A stretch of DNA of 63,690 nucleotides from Candidatus Poribacteria bacterium (GCA_022827185.1 JAJDTM010000037.1:1-63690), one strand, 5' to 3'. Numbered from the stretch's first letter, positions 33,909-44,570 are shown. Notes: generated from the sequence alone by a model not told the origin. Program-made: numbers and translations.

Positions 33909-34991
33909 ATGATACCCAAAATAATCAACATATTCAAAAGAATTGACATTCACTGGGTGGTGACACCGGTTTTAATTCTCGCGAGTGCATTTGTCCTAAA
34001 TGCTATTATAATGCTACTTTGTAACTATAACCCGTTGGAAGCCTATCAGGCAGCGGTGAGTGGAGCCTTCGGCAATAGTAGGAAATTCGGGGAGACGTTG
34101 GTAAAAAGCACGCCATTTCTGATGACAGGGCTTTCAGTTGCGATGGCGTTTCGGTGCGGGATTTGGAATATCGGTGCCGAAGGGCAGTTTTTGATGGGTG
34201 CGTTGGCAGCGACGTGGTTTGGGACGAGACTCGCTTCACTTTTTCCTGAGACCCCATGGATTGCAGTGCCAATGTCGCTCGGTATTGCGACGCTTGCAGG
34301 GGGGATATGGGGACTCATCCCTGCGGTTCTCAAGATAGCACGCGGTGTCAACGAAGTTATCAGTACGATTATGTTGAACTACGTCGCTATTCATCTGGTG
34401 GGTATGATGATAGATGGTGGTCCCTTGCAGGAGGCATCCCAACGGGGCCCTCAGAGTGATCGGATAGCCGAGTGGGTGTTTCTGCCTCGACTTTTCCCAC
34501 CGCATCGGATCCATCTCGGCATTGTTATCGCCGTTCTATTAGCAATTATTCTTACATTTATTCTTTTTCGGACGGCATTTGGATATCAACTCCGCGCGGT
34601 AGGAGAAGGCTCGGCTGCAGCAGAAGCGGCGGGGATTTCGATTATGCACAACACGCTCCGCGTCTTTTTTATTAGCGGTGCGCTCGCCGGACTCGGTGGC
34701 GCGATTGAACTGACAGCACTGACCCGCCGACTTTTTCTCAATTTCTCACCTGGGTACGGTTACACAGCGATTGCAGTTGCGCTGTTGGCAAAATTGAACC
34801 CGTTAGTGACGGTTGCCGCCGCGCTGCTGTTTGGCGCGCTATCGACCGGTTCGTATAGTATGCAGCGAACGGTGGGTATTTCTGACAAAGTAACCTTTGT
34901 GATGCAAGCAACGATTCTGCTTTTTGTTATCGGCTATGGTTCTATCCAACTTTTCCGCAAACGTGCGTCTTCGCATTCTTCAACAGAATAA
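33909..34991 (+). CDS. ABC permease 1, BMP-type (nucleoside-like) transporter
   Basis: 360 residues with about 8-10 membrane spans. FLMTGLSVAMAFRCGIWNIGAEGQFLMGALAA (about 72-103) and GEGSAAAEAAGISIMHNTLRVFFISGALAGLGG are typical of YufP-like/RbsC-related permeases (BPD_transp_2). It forms half the membrane channel for the ligand of the BMP protein. It begins 24 bases after the ATPase stop, across a short relic of the AACTAACAACC word repeats. The second permease is 8.6 kb further on. Confidence 0.87.
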   Translation: MIPKIINIFKRIDIHWVVTPVLILASAFVLNAIIMLLCNYNPLEAYQAAVSGAFGNSRKFGETLVKSTPFLMTGLSVAMAFRCGIWNIGAEGQFLMGALAATWFGTRLASLFPETPWIAVPMSLGIATLAGGIWGLIPAVLKIARGVNEVISTIMLNYVAIHLVGMMIDGGPLQEASQRGPQSDRIAEWVFLPRLFPPHRIHLGIVIAVLLAIILTFILFRTAFGYQLRAVGEGSAAAEAAGISIMHNTLRVFFISGALAGLGGAIELTALTRRLFLNFSPGYGYTAIAVALLAKLNPLVTVAAALLFGALSTGSYSMQRTVGISDKVTFVMQATILLFVIGYGSIQLFRKRASSHSSTE

Positions 34992-35009
34992 CCTTATGGA
35001 GTGCTTTAC

Positions 35010-38000
35010 ATGCAAGTGAAACGTTTGTTTATTACAATAACTGTTCTGTTCAGTCTTTTACTGCCAAGCCTTTCACAGGCGCGAAATGTGTCAATTCCAG
35101 ATGCGAATTTAGCAGCAGCCATCCGGCAAGAGATTGGCAATGCAATCACGACAGATACACTGCTGAATCTAAAGCGTCTTGATGCCCGCAACCGAGGGAT
35201 AAAAGCCCTCACCGGACTTGAACATGCCCAGAATCTTGAAGTACTTGAGCTTGGCGGCGAGTATATTGAAGGAGAGGGAACTGTCAACAGCAATACAATA
35301 TCGGATTTTACGCCGCTGGCGGCACTAACAAACCTAAAATCGCTGTACCTTTCGAACTGTTCTATCTCAGATATAGCGTTCCTTGCGAAGTTAACACAAT
35401 TGACATACCTCAATCTTTTAAGTAACCCTGTCTCAGATGTGTCCCCTCTCGCGGGGCTAACCCAATTAAACGGGCTTTATCTTTACAGCACTTCTATCTC
35501 AGACGTATCCGCCTTGTCTGGGTTAACAGAGTTGACAGGTTTAGGTATTTCTGGCAGTGCTGTCTCGGATGTATCGCCGCTGGAGGGTTTAACACAGTTA
35601 ACTTATCTGTATCTTGAATGGAACGCCATCTCAGATATATCGGTCCTATCAGGACTAACACGGCTAAGCTCCTTGCATCTTGCTGGCAATGAGATTTCAG
35701 ATGTATCGCCACTGGAGGGTTTAACGCAGTTAACTTATCTGTATCTTGGATGGAACGCCATCTCAGATATATCTGCGCTGTCGAGTCTGACACAACTGAA
35801 GGTCCTAGATCTTCGTAATAACTCGATTTTGGATGTGTCCGCTCTGGAAAAATTAAACCTGACGGGGACAGAGTGGAATAGCACAGGACTGTATATTGAG
35901 CGTAATCCGCTAAGTTACGCCGCTATCTACAGGCATATCCCTGCTATGAAAAGAAAAGGGATTGAAGTTCAGTTTGACTCGCGTACGCCAACAACACTTA
36001 CGAAACGCTTAGGTGATGCGCAACAAGCTAAACCTCGGACTGCCTTAGCAACGCCGTTAGTTGTAGAGGTCAGGGATGAGAAAAATATACCCTTTGCGGG
36101 TGTGCCGATCTATTTTACTGTAACTGCCGGCGGTGGAAAGGTTAATCCTGCCGAGACTGTCTCAGATGCCACCGGTAGGGCAGAGACAACGCTCACGCTC
36201 GGTTCCAAACTCGTTGAGAACATTGTCCGCGTGACTGCCACCAAGACTCAGCAGCGGGTTATCTTTAGTGCGACAGCTGTTGACAATCCACCACCGACTT
36301 TTCAAAAGCCTATCACCTTCTCTGTCCGAGAAAACACTACGGCTGTTGGTACCGTGAATGCCACAGATGTGGACAATCAAGATCGCTTCACGGGGTACGC
36401 CGTTAGTCCGACCGCGGGAGAAGATAGCGCGCGGTTCTCAATCACGCCTAAAGGGGACCTGCGTTTTAAGACCGCACCGGATTATGAGCGTCCAACGACT
36501 GCCTCCCGCAGCAACGTATATATCGTTCTGGTGTCAGCAACGAGTGGTACTGGAGACCGCGCGCGCACCGGCACGCAACCGTTTACTATCACTGTTACAG
36601 ATGTAGATGAGCCGCCTGATAGGCCGGCTGCGCCTACGGTTATCCCCGCCACGCCGACGAGCCTGATCGTGAGTTGGGCTGCCCCTGCAAACACGGGACC
36701 GCCGATGACATACGAAGTGAGATATCGTGAAGGCGATACAGGTGGATTCACCAATGCGAACTACAACGGCAGAGAGACAAACTTCACGCTCAGCGATTTA
36801 AGGCGAGGCAGACAGTATCAGGTGCAGGTGCGAGCCAAAAACGATGAAGGCACGAGTGATTGGTCGCGTTTGGGGATCGGCACTCCTAACGCCAGTCCGT
36901 CTATAGACTTCCCCGATACTGCGCTTCGTGCGAAGGTAGCAGAGGCACTCGACAAAAGGAGAAATGCTGCTATAACTGCTTTGGATCTGTTAGCACTGAC
37001 AGAACTTCATGCCCGAAACGCGAACATCCGTAACCTCACCGGCCTTGAACACGCCCACAATCTGAGAGGTTTGGACCTTGGCGGTGAGTATATTGAAGAA
37101 GAGCAAAGAAACTCCTACAACGATGCTATATCGGATCTTTCACCGCTTCAGGGGTTAACGCAACTGACGTGGCTGGATCTTTCTGGCACTAATGTCTCAA
37201 ACGTATCGCCACTGTCGGGATTGACAGCACTAACGTCGTTGCGACTTTACGGCACTCCTCTCTCGGATGTATCTCCGCTCGCCGGATTGCCACAATTGAG
37301 GGACTTGAATCTTTCAAGTACCCCCATTTCAGATGTGTCTCCGCTCACGGGGTTGGCACAATTGAGGGACTTGCATCTTTCAAATACCCCCATTTCAAAT
37401 GTGTCCCCGCTTGCAGGACTAACACAACTAAGGAGTCTCTATCTTCACAGCACTTCACTCTCAGACATCGCTGCCTTGTCCAGTTTGACACAGTTGACGC
37501 ATTTAGGTATTGGCAGCAGTGACATCGCAGATTTATCTCCATTGGAAGGATTAACTCAGTTGGTTCATCTGTCTTTTGGGGGCAACGCCATCTCGGATGT
37601 ATCTCCGCTGGCAGGTCTAACACAACTGACGCAACTGTATCTTGACTCGAACGCCATCTCGGATGTATCTCCGTTGGCAGGTCTAACACAGCTGGAGGTC
37701 CTATTTCTTAATTATAATGCCGTCTTAGATGTATCCCCTCTGGTGGGGTTGGAGCTACCGGGGACGCAGTGGAATAGCACAGGACTGTATATTGAGGCCA
37801 ATCCACTGAGTTACACCTCCATCAATACGCATATTCCTGCGATGCAAGCGAAAGGCATTGAGGTGAAGTTTGATGCGCGCGTCCCAACGACGCTGCTCAA
37901 AATCTCAGATGCAGCACAGGAGGGGGTCGTCAATACTGCGTTACCCCTCCCGTTTGTCGTGGAAGTGCTGGATCAGAAGGATCGGACGTTTGCGGGGGTG

Positions 38001-41000
38001 CCTGTGAAGTTTGCTGTTACTGCAGGTCGGGGTAGGTTGAATGCTACAACCGTTAAAACGGATGCCATGGGTAGGGCAGCTGCACACTTGACACTCGGGC
38101 GAACCGAGGGGACGACAACCGTCCGCGTGACCGCAACGGATATTTCGGAACCTGTGGCGTTTACGGCGACGGCTATCCTCCATAGTTCACTTGTAATGAT
38201 CCCGGATACCAACCTCCGTATGAAGATCATGGAAACCCTGCGGAGACCCCTTGATGAAACGCCTACCGCTTCGGATATGTTGAAATTGACAACGCTGACC
38301 GCGAACGATGCTGACATTCTTGATCTCACAGGGCTGCAGCATGCCGCTCATCTCACAAGGCTATCGCTTGAGAACAACCGTATATCAAATGTATCCGCCT
38401 TAGCAGGATTGACCCAACTAACGACATTGAATCTCAGGAACAATTGGCTATCGGATGTCCTGCCCCTGGTAGTCTTAGCGCGGTTGAAAGGTGCAACAGA
38501 CTGGAACACTCTGTATTTGCAAGGCAACCCACTCAGTGACATCTCTATTGACACACGTATCCCGATGCTACAGGCAGCGGGGGTGAATGTCCGTTTTGAT
38601 AGCATCTCGACACAATCGAGACCTACAATCCGACTCATCTATTTCCTTCCACGCGACCGTCAACCCCAACCGGATATAAATGCACAGATGGATCGATTGA
38701 TCAAGGAGGTACAGCAGTTCTTCAAGAAACAGATGGAAAAGTATGGGGTGGGTCGGAAAACCTTCCAGTTTGAAACTGATGCACACGGAAATGCTGTTGT
38801 CTATCATGTTAACGGAAAATTCGACGACGTATATTATCATGACGATTCAAACATAGTCTGGCGAGAAATACGTGAACAGTTCGACACGTCAAAGAATATC
38901 TATCTCACAGCGTTGGATGTTAGCACTGCAAGCATTGGCGTAGGTGAAAGAGGCGGAGTATGCGGTACAGGGGGCGGGGGGAACCATAGTGGATCAGCAC
39001 TCATTCCCGCTTCTGGGGGGTGTTTTGGTTTTTCTACCACTGCTCATGAGCTTGGGCACGCCTTTGGGTTGCAGCATGATTTCCGAGATGGTGCCTATAT
39101 CATGTCTTATGGCGCGCCCAAGGACAGAATCTCTCAATGCGCTGCGGAATGGTTGGATGTCCATCGTGCTTTCAATGCCAGCCAAGCTACCGCCAACGAG
39201 TCGGCTGCAGGTAACTGGTCTACAATTGAGATGCTGCCGCCGAGCCGGTCATCTTCCCTGAATGCTATCCGTTTTCGCTTCAAAGTAGACGATTCTGATG
39301 GACTTCACCAGGCGCAGCTGCATACGGAGACCCTTAGTGGACTTGCAAAAGGGTCCTCGGAATTGATTGATTATAAACCATTAAGCGGTAATTCAGGCAG
39401 TACCGTCGAATTTGTTACCACCTATTTGGGACCGGAAAACAAGTCTGTATCCCTACAGGTGATTGATAAGAACGGAAATATGTCAGGGAGCGAGAGATAT
39501 TCCATTGATGTTGCATCCCTCTTATCTCCCTCCGAAGTCATATCCATCCCGGATGCGAATTTAGCAGCAGCGATCCGGGAAGAGATCGGCGGTTCAATCA
39601 CAACACACACGCTGCTGCATCTAACGCGGCTCTATGCTCCTAATCAGGGGATAACAGATCTGACGGGTCTTGAACACGCACACAATCTCAGGGTACTGAA
39701 CCTTAGGGGTGAATATATTGAGGGAAGATTGGTCAACAGTAATGCAATATCGGATGTTACGCCGCTGGTTACACTAACAAACTTGAGAGCGTTGGATCTT
39801 TCAAATTGTTCTCTCTCAGATATAGCGTTCCTTGCGGAGTTGCCACAACTGACATCTCTCGATCTTTCAGGTAATCCTATCTCAAATGTGTCTCCTCTCG
39901 CTGCGTTAGCCGAATTAGGCGAGCTTCATCTTCGTGACACTTCCGTCTCCGACATCTCTGTTTTGTCCAGATTAACGCAGTTATCCAATTTAGATATCGC
40001 TGGAACTTCTGTCTCGGATATATCTCCACTCGCGGCGTTGACAGAACTGACGCAACTGGATCTTGGAGGAGGTAATAACATCTCGGATATATCTGTGTTG
40101 TCGGGTCTAACAGAACTGACACAACTGTATCTTGGGAGTAATAACATCTCGGATATTTCGCCATTGGAGGATCTGACGCAACTGACTTATCTGGATCTTG
40201 GGTGGAACGCTATTTCGGATATCTCCGCCCTATCAGGTCTAATGGTGCTCACCTCCCTGGATCTTCGGATCAATAAGATTTTGGATGTGTCTCCGTTATC
40301 AGGGTTAACTCAGTTAACGTATCTGCATCTTGATGGGAATGCCATCTCGGATATCTCCGCGCTGTCGGATATGACACAACTGAAGGTCCTAAATCTTAAT
40401 AGGAACTCAATTTTGGATGTATCCCCACTGATAGAATTAGACCTGCCGGGGACGGAGTGGGAGAGCACAGGACTGCGTATTAAAGATAATCCGCTGAGTT
40501 ACGCCTCGATCCATACGCATATTCCTGCGATGCAAGCGAAAGGCGTTGAGGTGAAATTTGATTCCCGTGCACCAACAAGGCTCGTTAAAATCTCAGGTGC
40601 GGGACAGCAAGGTGTCGTCAATGCTGCGTTGCCTCTCCCGTTTATCGTGGAAGTGCAAGATGAGCGGAATCAAGGGTTTGCGGGTGTGCCTGTGACGTTT
40701 AGTGTTGCTACGGGTGGCGGTAAGTTGAGTGTGACAACCGTTCCAACGGATGCTGCTGGCAGAGCATCGGCACACCTGACGTTGGGACGCGCTGCTGGCA
40801 CGGCGACTGTCCGCGTGGCAGCAGCGGAAATATCGCAACCGGTGGTGTTTACGGCAACAGGTGTGCTGCTCAGCGCGCCTGTAACTATTTCGGATGCGGT
40901 ACTTCACACGGTGATCGCATCGGCACTGGGTAAGTCCGAGAATAGTAACTTTACTGTGTCAGATATGTTGAAGTTGACAACACTGACAGCAAACAGTGCG

Positions 41001-43607
41001 GATATTCGCGACTTGACGGGTTTAGAACAGGCATCCAATCTCACGGCTTTGTCGCTTAACGGTAATACTCTTTCCGATATCGCACCTCTAACAGGGTTGT
41101 CCAAGTTGACAACGTTATCTCTGAATAACAATCGTATCTCAGACGTAGCACCGCTTGAGGCGTTAGCAGAACTCCAAACACTCTCCGTTGAAAATAATAA
41201 CCTTGTCGATGTAACACCACTTTCAGGTTTAACGCAATTAGAGACGCTATCATTGGGCAACAATCGTCTTAGGAATGTATCCGCCTTTATAGGGTTGTCT
41301 GAGTTGCGGACTCTGTCTCTTAACAATAACGACCTTTCAGATATAGCACCCCTCACATCGCTCAGGCGACTCAAAACGCTGGAGCTAAACGGGAATCTAC
41401 TCAGTTATCCTTCACTCCATACACATATTTCTGCGCTCCAAGCACGGGGTGCGACGGTGAGGTTTGACCCGCGGACCCCAACGGTGCTTGTGAACATCTC
41501 CGGCACGCACGGTGTTGTAGGCACGGCACACCCTATCGGTGTGGAGGTGCAGGATGCACACGGTTTCGGGTTTTCAGGGGTGCCCGTGACGTTTACCGTC
41601 ACTGCTGGGGGTGGGCAACTGAGTGCTTCAAATGTCATCGCCGATAACACGGGCAGGGCGCGGACGACTCTGACACTCGGCCCCGTCTCAGGGAAAAACA
41701 CTATCCGCGCCACTGCTGCAGAAGTCTTACGTCCGGTCAGTTTCAGCATTACCGCCGTTGATGCGAATTCCCGCGTCATTGTCCGCGATGCCAACCTCCG
41801 TACGAAGATAATTGAGACCCTTGGCAAGGCACAGGGGGTCCAACTCACCGCGGGCGATATGTTGGGTTTGACGCAACTTGATGCACGAAATGCGAACATT
41901 CAAAACCTCACCGGGCTTGAACACGCACATAATCTAACATCTCTGAACCTTAGCAGCGAGTATATCGCCGGAGAGGGAACTGTCAACAGCAATACCATCT
42001 CAGATTTCGCACCCATCGCGGGACTCACGCGGTTAACACGGTTGAATCTCTCCGACTGTGGCATCTCTGATGCATCGTTCGTATCGGGTTTGACACAACT
42101 CACTTGGTTACATCTTGGGGATAATACCATTTCGGATATATCTCCGCTTGCGAACCTCAAACAATTGGGTCAGTTGTATCTTTGGCATAATACGATCTCG
42201 GATGTCACGCCCCTCGCTGCGCTAAAAAAACTCACTTGGCTGATGCTTAGTAATAATACCATTTCGGATGTATCTCCCCTCGCTGAACTTAAGCAACTGC
42301 CTGGGTTGGGTCTTGGCGGGAATGCTATTTCTGATATATCTGCGCTTGCGGGGTTGACGCAACTGACAAACTTATCTCTTTGGAACAATACCATCGGAGA
42401 TGTATCCCCGCTCAAAGGGTTAACACAACTGACAGACTTGCATCTTAGTGGGAATGCTATCTCTGATATATCTGCGCTTGCGGGGTTGACGCAACTGAAA
42501 TCGTTGAATCTTCGCGGCAACGCTATCTCTGATGTGTCGCCACTGGTTGAATTAAACCTGACGGGGACAGAGTGGGACAGCACGGGACTGTATATTGAGC
42601 ACAACCCGCTCAACTATGCCTCGGTGCATACGCATATCCCCGCCATGCAGGCGAGAGGCGTTGAGGTGAAGTTTGACAACAAGGCACATTCAGTATTGGT
42701 GAAAATATCAGGTGATACGCAAGAGAGCGAAGTGCGGACAACCTTAGTAACGCCGTTTGTCGTCCAGGCACTGGATCCGCACGGCACTGCAATAACTGGA
42801 CTGTCCGTTACGTTTCGCGTCATCGAAGGGGGTGGGAGCCTCATCGCGACAGCCGTTACCACGGATGCTCAGGGCAGGGCGCGTACAAGACTCAGTCTCG
42901 GCCCGGATCCAGGTGTGAACAAGGTCCGCGTAACAGCACCCCAGATAACATACCCTGTAACCTTTACCGCCATCGCTACGGCGGCAGCGCGGCACGCAGC
43001 AGATGTCAACGGCGATAGGATCGTCAATGTCCAAGACCTCGTCTTGGTATCGTCCCGTTTCGGTCAGACAGGACAAAGTCGTGCAGATGTCAATGGGGAC
43101 GGTGTCGTCAATATCCAAGACCTCGTCAGGGTTGCGGGTGCGTTGGGACAGGGAACGGCTGCTTCACCGCCCCTACACGCCTCGGATCTTGAAGGACTCA
43201 CCGCAGCAGACATCCAACAGATGCTCCTGCAGGCGCGACAGCTGGCACGGACGGATCCTGCCTATTTGCGGGGGATTGCGGTGTTGGAGCAGCTGCTGGC
43301 ACTTTTATTACCGAAAGAGACGGCTTTGTTCCCAAACTATCCAAACCCCTTCAACCCTGAGACATGGATACCGTATCAGTTGGCGAAACCTTCAGAGGTG
43401 ACACTGCACATCTATACTGTGAATGGTAGATTGGTGCGGGTGTTGGTATTGGGGCATCAATCTGCGGGGAGGTATCAGTCCCGTAGCCGTGCGGCGTATT
43501 GGGATGGACGTAATTCCCTCGGTGAAACTGTCGCCAGCGGTGTCTATTTCTATACGCTAACTGCTGGAGATTTCACGGCAACGCGAAAGATGTTGATAAG
43601 GAAGTAA
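35010..43607 (+). CDS. giant secreted LRR/Ig/metallopeptidase/dockerin surface protein
   Basis: 2865 residues from the ATG at 35010; GGAG lies 8 bases before it, and a GTG at 35001 is also in frame. A signal peptide (MQVKRLFITITVLFSLLLP...SQA) leads into six SDS22-like leucine-rich-repeat blocks of ~22-residue units (ISDVSPLAGLTQLTxLxLxxN). They are separated by five Big_1-like Ig domains; after the first come a cadherin-like domain (~36290-36610) and a fibronectin III domain (~36615-36885). Mid-protein is a metzincin-like site HELGHAFGLQHD (39045-39080) with Met-turn YIMSYG. After the last Ig are two dockerin calcium repeats (DVNGDRIVNVQDL, DVNGDGVVNIQDL) and a C-terminal sorting block ending RKMLIRK. 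It is likely a surface or secreted adhesin/protease. It lies between two permease genes of one transporter. Confidence 0.88.
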   Translation: MQVKRLFITITVLFSLLLPSLSQARNVSIPDANLAAAIRQEIGNAITTDTLLNLKRLDARNRGIKALTGLEHAQNLEVLELGGEYIEGEGTVNSNTISDFTPLAALTNLKSLYLSNCSISDIAFLAKLTQLTYLNLLSNPVSDVSPLAGLTQLNGLYLYSTSISDVSALSGLTELTGLGISGSAVSDVSPLEGLTQLTYLYLEWNAISDISVLSGLTRLSSLHLAGNEISDVSPLEGLTQLTYLYLGWNAISDISALSSLTQLKVLDLRNNSILDVSALEKLNLTGTEWNSTGLYIERNPLSYAAIYRHIPAMKRKGIEVQFDSRTPTTLTKRLGDAQQAKPRTALATPLVVEVRDEKNIPFAGVPIYFTVTAGGGKVNPAETVSDATGRAETTLTLGSKLVENIVRVTATKTQQRVIFSATAVDNPPPTFQKPITFSVRENTTAVGTVNATDVDNQDRFTGYAVSPTAGEDSARFSITPKGDLRFKTAPDYERPTTASRSNVYIVLVSATSGTGDRARTGTQPFTITVTDVDEPPDRPAAPTVIPATPTSLIVSWAAPANTGPPMTYEVRYREGDTGGFTNANYNGRETNFTLSDLRRGRQYQVQVRAKNDEGTSDWSRLGIGTPNASPSIDFPDTALRAKVAEALDKRRNAAITALDLLALTELHARNANIRNLTGLEHAHNLRGLDLGGEYIEEEQRNSYNDAISDLSPLQGLTQLTWLDLSGTNVSNVSPLSGLTALTSLRLYGTPLSDVSPLAGLPQLRDLNLSSTPISDVSPLTGLAQLRDLHLSNTPISNVSPLAGLTQLRSLYLHSTSLSDIAALSSLTQLTHLGIGSSDIADLSPLEGLTQLVHLSFGGNAISDVSPLAGLTQLTQLYLDSNAISDVSPLAGLTQLEVLFLNYNAVLDVSPLVGLELPGTQWNSTGLYIEANPLSYTSINTHIPAMQAKGIEVKFDARVPTTLLKISDAAQEGVVNTALPLPFVVEVLDQKDRTFAGVPVKFAVTAGRGRLNATTVKTDAMGRAAAHLTLGRTEGTTTVRVTATDISEPVAFTATAILHSSLVMIPDTNLRMKIMETLRRPLDETPTASDMLKLTTLTANDADILDLTGLQHAAHLTRLSLENNRISNVSALAGLTQLTTLNLRNNWLSDVLPLVVLARLKGATDWNTLYLQGNPLSDISIDTRIPMLQAAGVNVRFDSISTQSRPTIRLIYFLPRDRQPQPDINAQMDRLIKEVQQFFKKQMEKYGVGRKTFQFETDAHGNAVVYHVNGKFDDVYYHDDSNIVWREIREQFDTSKNIYLTALDVSTASIGVGERGGVCGTGGGGNHSGSALIPASGGCFGFSTTAHELGHAFGLQHDFRDGAYIMSYGAPKDRISQCAAEWLDVHRAFNASQATANESAAGNWSTIEMLPPSRSSSLNAIRFRFKVDDSDGLHQAQLHTETLSGLAKGSSELIDYKPLSGNSGSTVEFVTTYLGPENKSVSLQVIDKNGNMSGSERYSIDVASLLSPSEVISIPDANLAAAIREEIGGSITTHTLLHLTRLYAPNQGITDLTGLEHAHNLRVLNLRGEYIEGRLVNSNAISDVTPLVTLTNLRALDLSNCSLSDIAFLAELPQLTSLDLSGNPISNVSPLAALAELGELHLRDTSVSDISVLSRLTQLSNLDIAGTSVSDISPLAALTELTQLDLGGGNNISDISVLSGLTELTQLYLGSNNISDISPLEDLTQLTYLDLGWNAISDISALSGLMVLTSLDLRINKILDVSPLSGLTQLTYLHLDGNAISDISALSDMTQLKVLNLNRNSILDVSPLIELDLPGTEWESTGLRIKDNPLSYASIHTHIPAMQAKGVEVKFDSRAPTRLVKISGAGQQGVVNAALPLPFIVEVQDERNQGFAGVPVTFSVATGGGKLSVTTVPTDAAGRASAHLTLGRAAGTATVRVAAAEISQPVVFTATGVLLSAPVTISDAVLHTVIASALGKSENSNFTVSDMLKLTTLTANSADIRDLTGLEQASNLTALSLNGNTLSDIAPLTGLSKLTTLSLNNNRISDVAPLEALAELQTLSVENNNLVDVTPLSGLTQLETLSLGNNRLRNVSAFIGLSELRTLSLNNNDLSDIAPLTSLRRLKTLELNGNLLSYPSLHTHISALQARGATVRFDPRTPTVLVNISGTHGVVGTAHPIGVEVQDAHGFGFSGVPVTFTVTAGGGQLSASNVIADNTGRARTTLTLGPVSGKNTIRATAAEVLRPVSFSITAVDANSRVIVRDANLRTKIIETLGKAQGVQLTAGDMLGLTQLDARNANIQNLTGLEHAHNLTSLNLSSEYIAGEGTVNSNTISDFAPIAGLTRLTRLNLSDCGISDASFVSGLTQLTWLHLGDNTISDISPLANLKQLGQLYLWHNTISDVTPLAALKKLTWLMLSNNTISDVSPLAELKQLPGLGLGGNAISDISALAGLTQLTNLSLWNNTIGDVSPLKGLTQLTDLHLSGNAISDISALAGLTQLKSLNLRGNAISDVSPLVELNLTGTEWDSTGLYIEHNPLNYASVHTHIPAMQARGVEVKFDNKAHSVLVKISGDTQESEVRTTLVTPFVVQALDPHGTAITGLSVTFRVIEGGGSLIATAVTTDAQGRARTRLSLGPDPGVNKVRVTAPQITYPVTFTAIATAAARHAADVNGDRIVNVQDLVLVSSRFGQTGQSRADVNGDGVVNIQDLVRVAGALGQGTAASPPLHASDLEGLTAADIQQMLLQARQLARTDPAYLRGIAVLEQLLALLLPKETALFPNYPNPFNPETWIPYQLAKPSEVTLHIYTVNGRLVRVLVLGHQSAGRYQSRSRAAYWDGRNSLGETVASGVYFYTLTAGDFTATRKMLIRK

Positions 43608-43615
43608 TTAAAAAT

Positions 43616-44563
43616 ATGTTTGAAGATATTCTTTCGGCAACGATTCGTGGGGCGACACCGCTTCTACTGGCGGCACTCGGTGAAGTGATTTCTCAACGTG
43701 CGGGTGTGCTGAACATCGGCATTGAGGGGATGATGCTCATCGGGGCATTCTTCGGGATGGTCGGTTCATTTTACACAGAAAAATTAGCGATGATCTACAT
43801 GCCAGAACTCGCTATGATGGCACCGTGGTTTGGGCTTCTGATGGCAGGCCTGAGTGGACTGATCGCTGCTGCGCTCTTTGCGCTGTGTGCAATTAGATTG
43901 CGTGGTGATCAGGTGATCGTCGGTACGGCGATGACGCTTTTAGCACTGGGGTTGACAGAGGTCGTCTATCAACGGCTCTTTGGTGTAACAGGCATTGCAA
44001 AAGGCGTGCCAGCGTTTCAGCAAATCGATATTCCGCTGCTCTCCGAACTCCCTTTCTTGGGACGTGCGCTGTTTTCGCACAATATCCTCGTTTTCATTGC
44101 GTTTTTGTTGATGCCGTGTGTCTATTTTTTCCTCTACCATACGCAGCTGGGTTTGAGAATCCGTGCGTGTGGTGAGCATCCGAAGGCGATTGCCACCGTC
44201 GGTGCAAATGTGCTCCGTTTGCGAACGATGTGTCTACTATTTGCGGGTGCGATGGCAGGTATAGCCGGTGGCTATCTCTCGCTCGCCGATGTCCCGTATT
44301 TCACGCCGGGGATGACGGTCGGCCGCGGGTTCATCGCTTTAGCGATCGTTATCTTTGGGAAATGGCATCCTGTGAAGGCGTGCGGTGCCGCGTTGCTCTT
44401 CGGACTCGGTACAGCCTTGGATGCGCGGTTCCAAGCATTGGGTTGGGGTATCCCGTATCAGGTATGGTTGATGTTACCTTACGTGCTGTGTTTGGCAGTA
44501 CTGGCGGGATTTGTCGGACGTGCTGAGGCACCTCTTGCGTTGGGGAGACCGTATGGGGAATAG
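43616..44563 (+). CDS. ABC permease 2, BMP-type (nucleoside-like) transporter
   Basis: 315 residues with about eight membrane spans: ATPLLLAALGEVISQRAGVLNIGIEGMMLIGAFFG at the N-terminus and GEHPKAIATVGANVLRLRTMCLLFAGAMAGIAGGYLSL, both diagnostic of YufQ-like permeases. It would pair with permease 1. It starts only 8 bases after the stop of the giant LRR gene, so it still appears to be read in the same transcript despite the 8.6-kb interruption. Confidence 0.88.
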   Translation: MFEDILSATIRGATPLLLAALGEVISQRAGVLNIGIEGMMLIGAFFGMVGSFYTEKLAMIYMPELAMMAPWFGLLMAGLSGLIAAALFALCAIRLRGDQVIVGTAMTLLALGLTEVVYQRLFGVTGIAKGVPAFQQIDIPLLSELPFLGRALFSHNILVFIAFLLMPCVYFFLYHTQLGLRIRACGEHPKAIATVGANVLRLRTMCLLFAGAMAGIAGGYLSLADVPYFTPGMTVGRGFIALAIVIFGKWHPVKACGAALLFGLGTALDARFQALGWGIPYQVWLMLPYVLCLAVLAGFVGRAEAPLALGRPYGE

Positions 44564-44570
44564 TTATTAG

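Noticed and set aside
35010..43607. DNA repeats of the LRR gene as CRISPR or satellite
   Set aside because: The periodicity is that of 22-residue leucine-rich repeats in one continuous reading frame.
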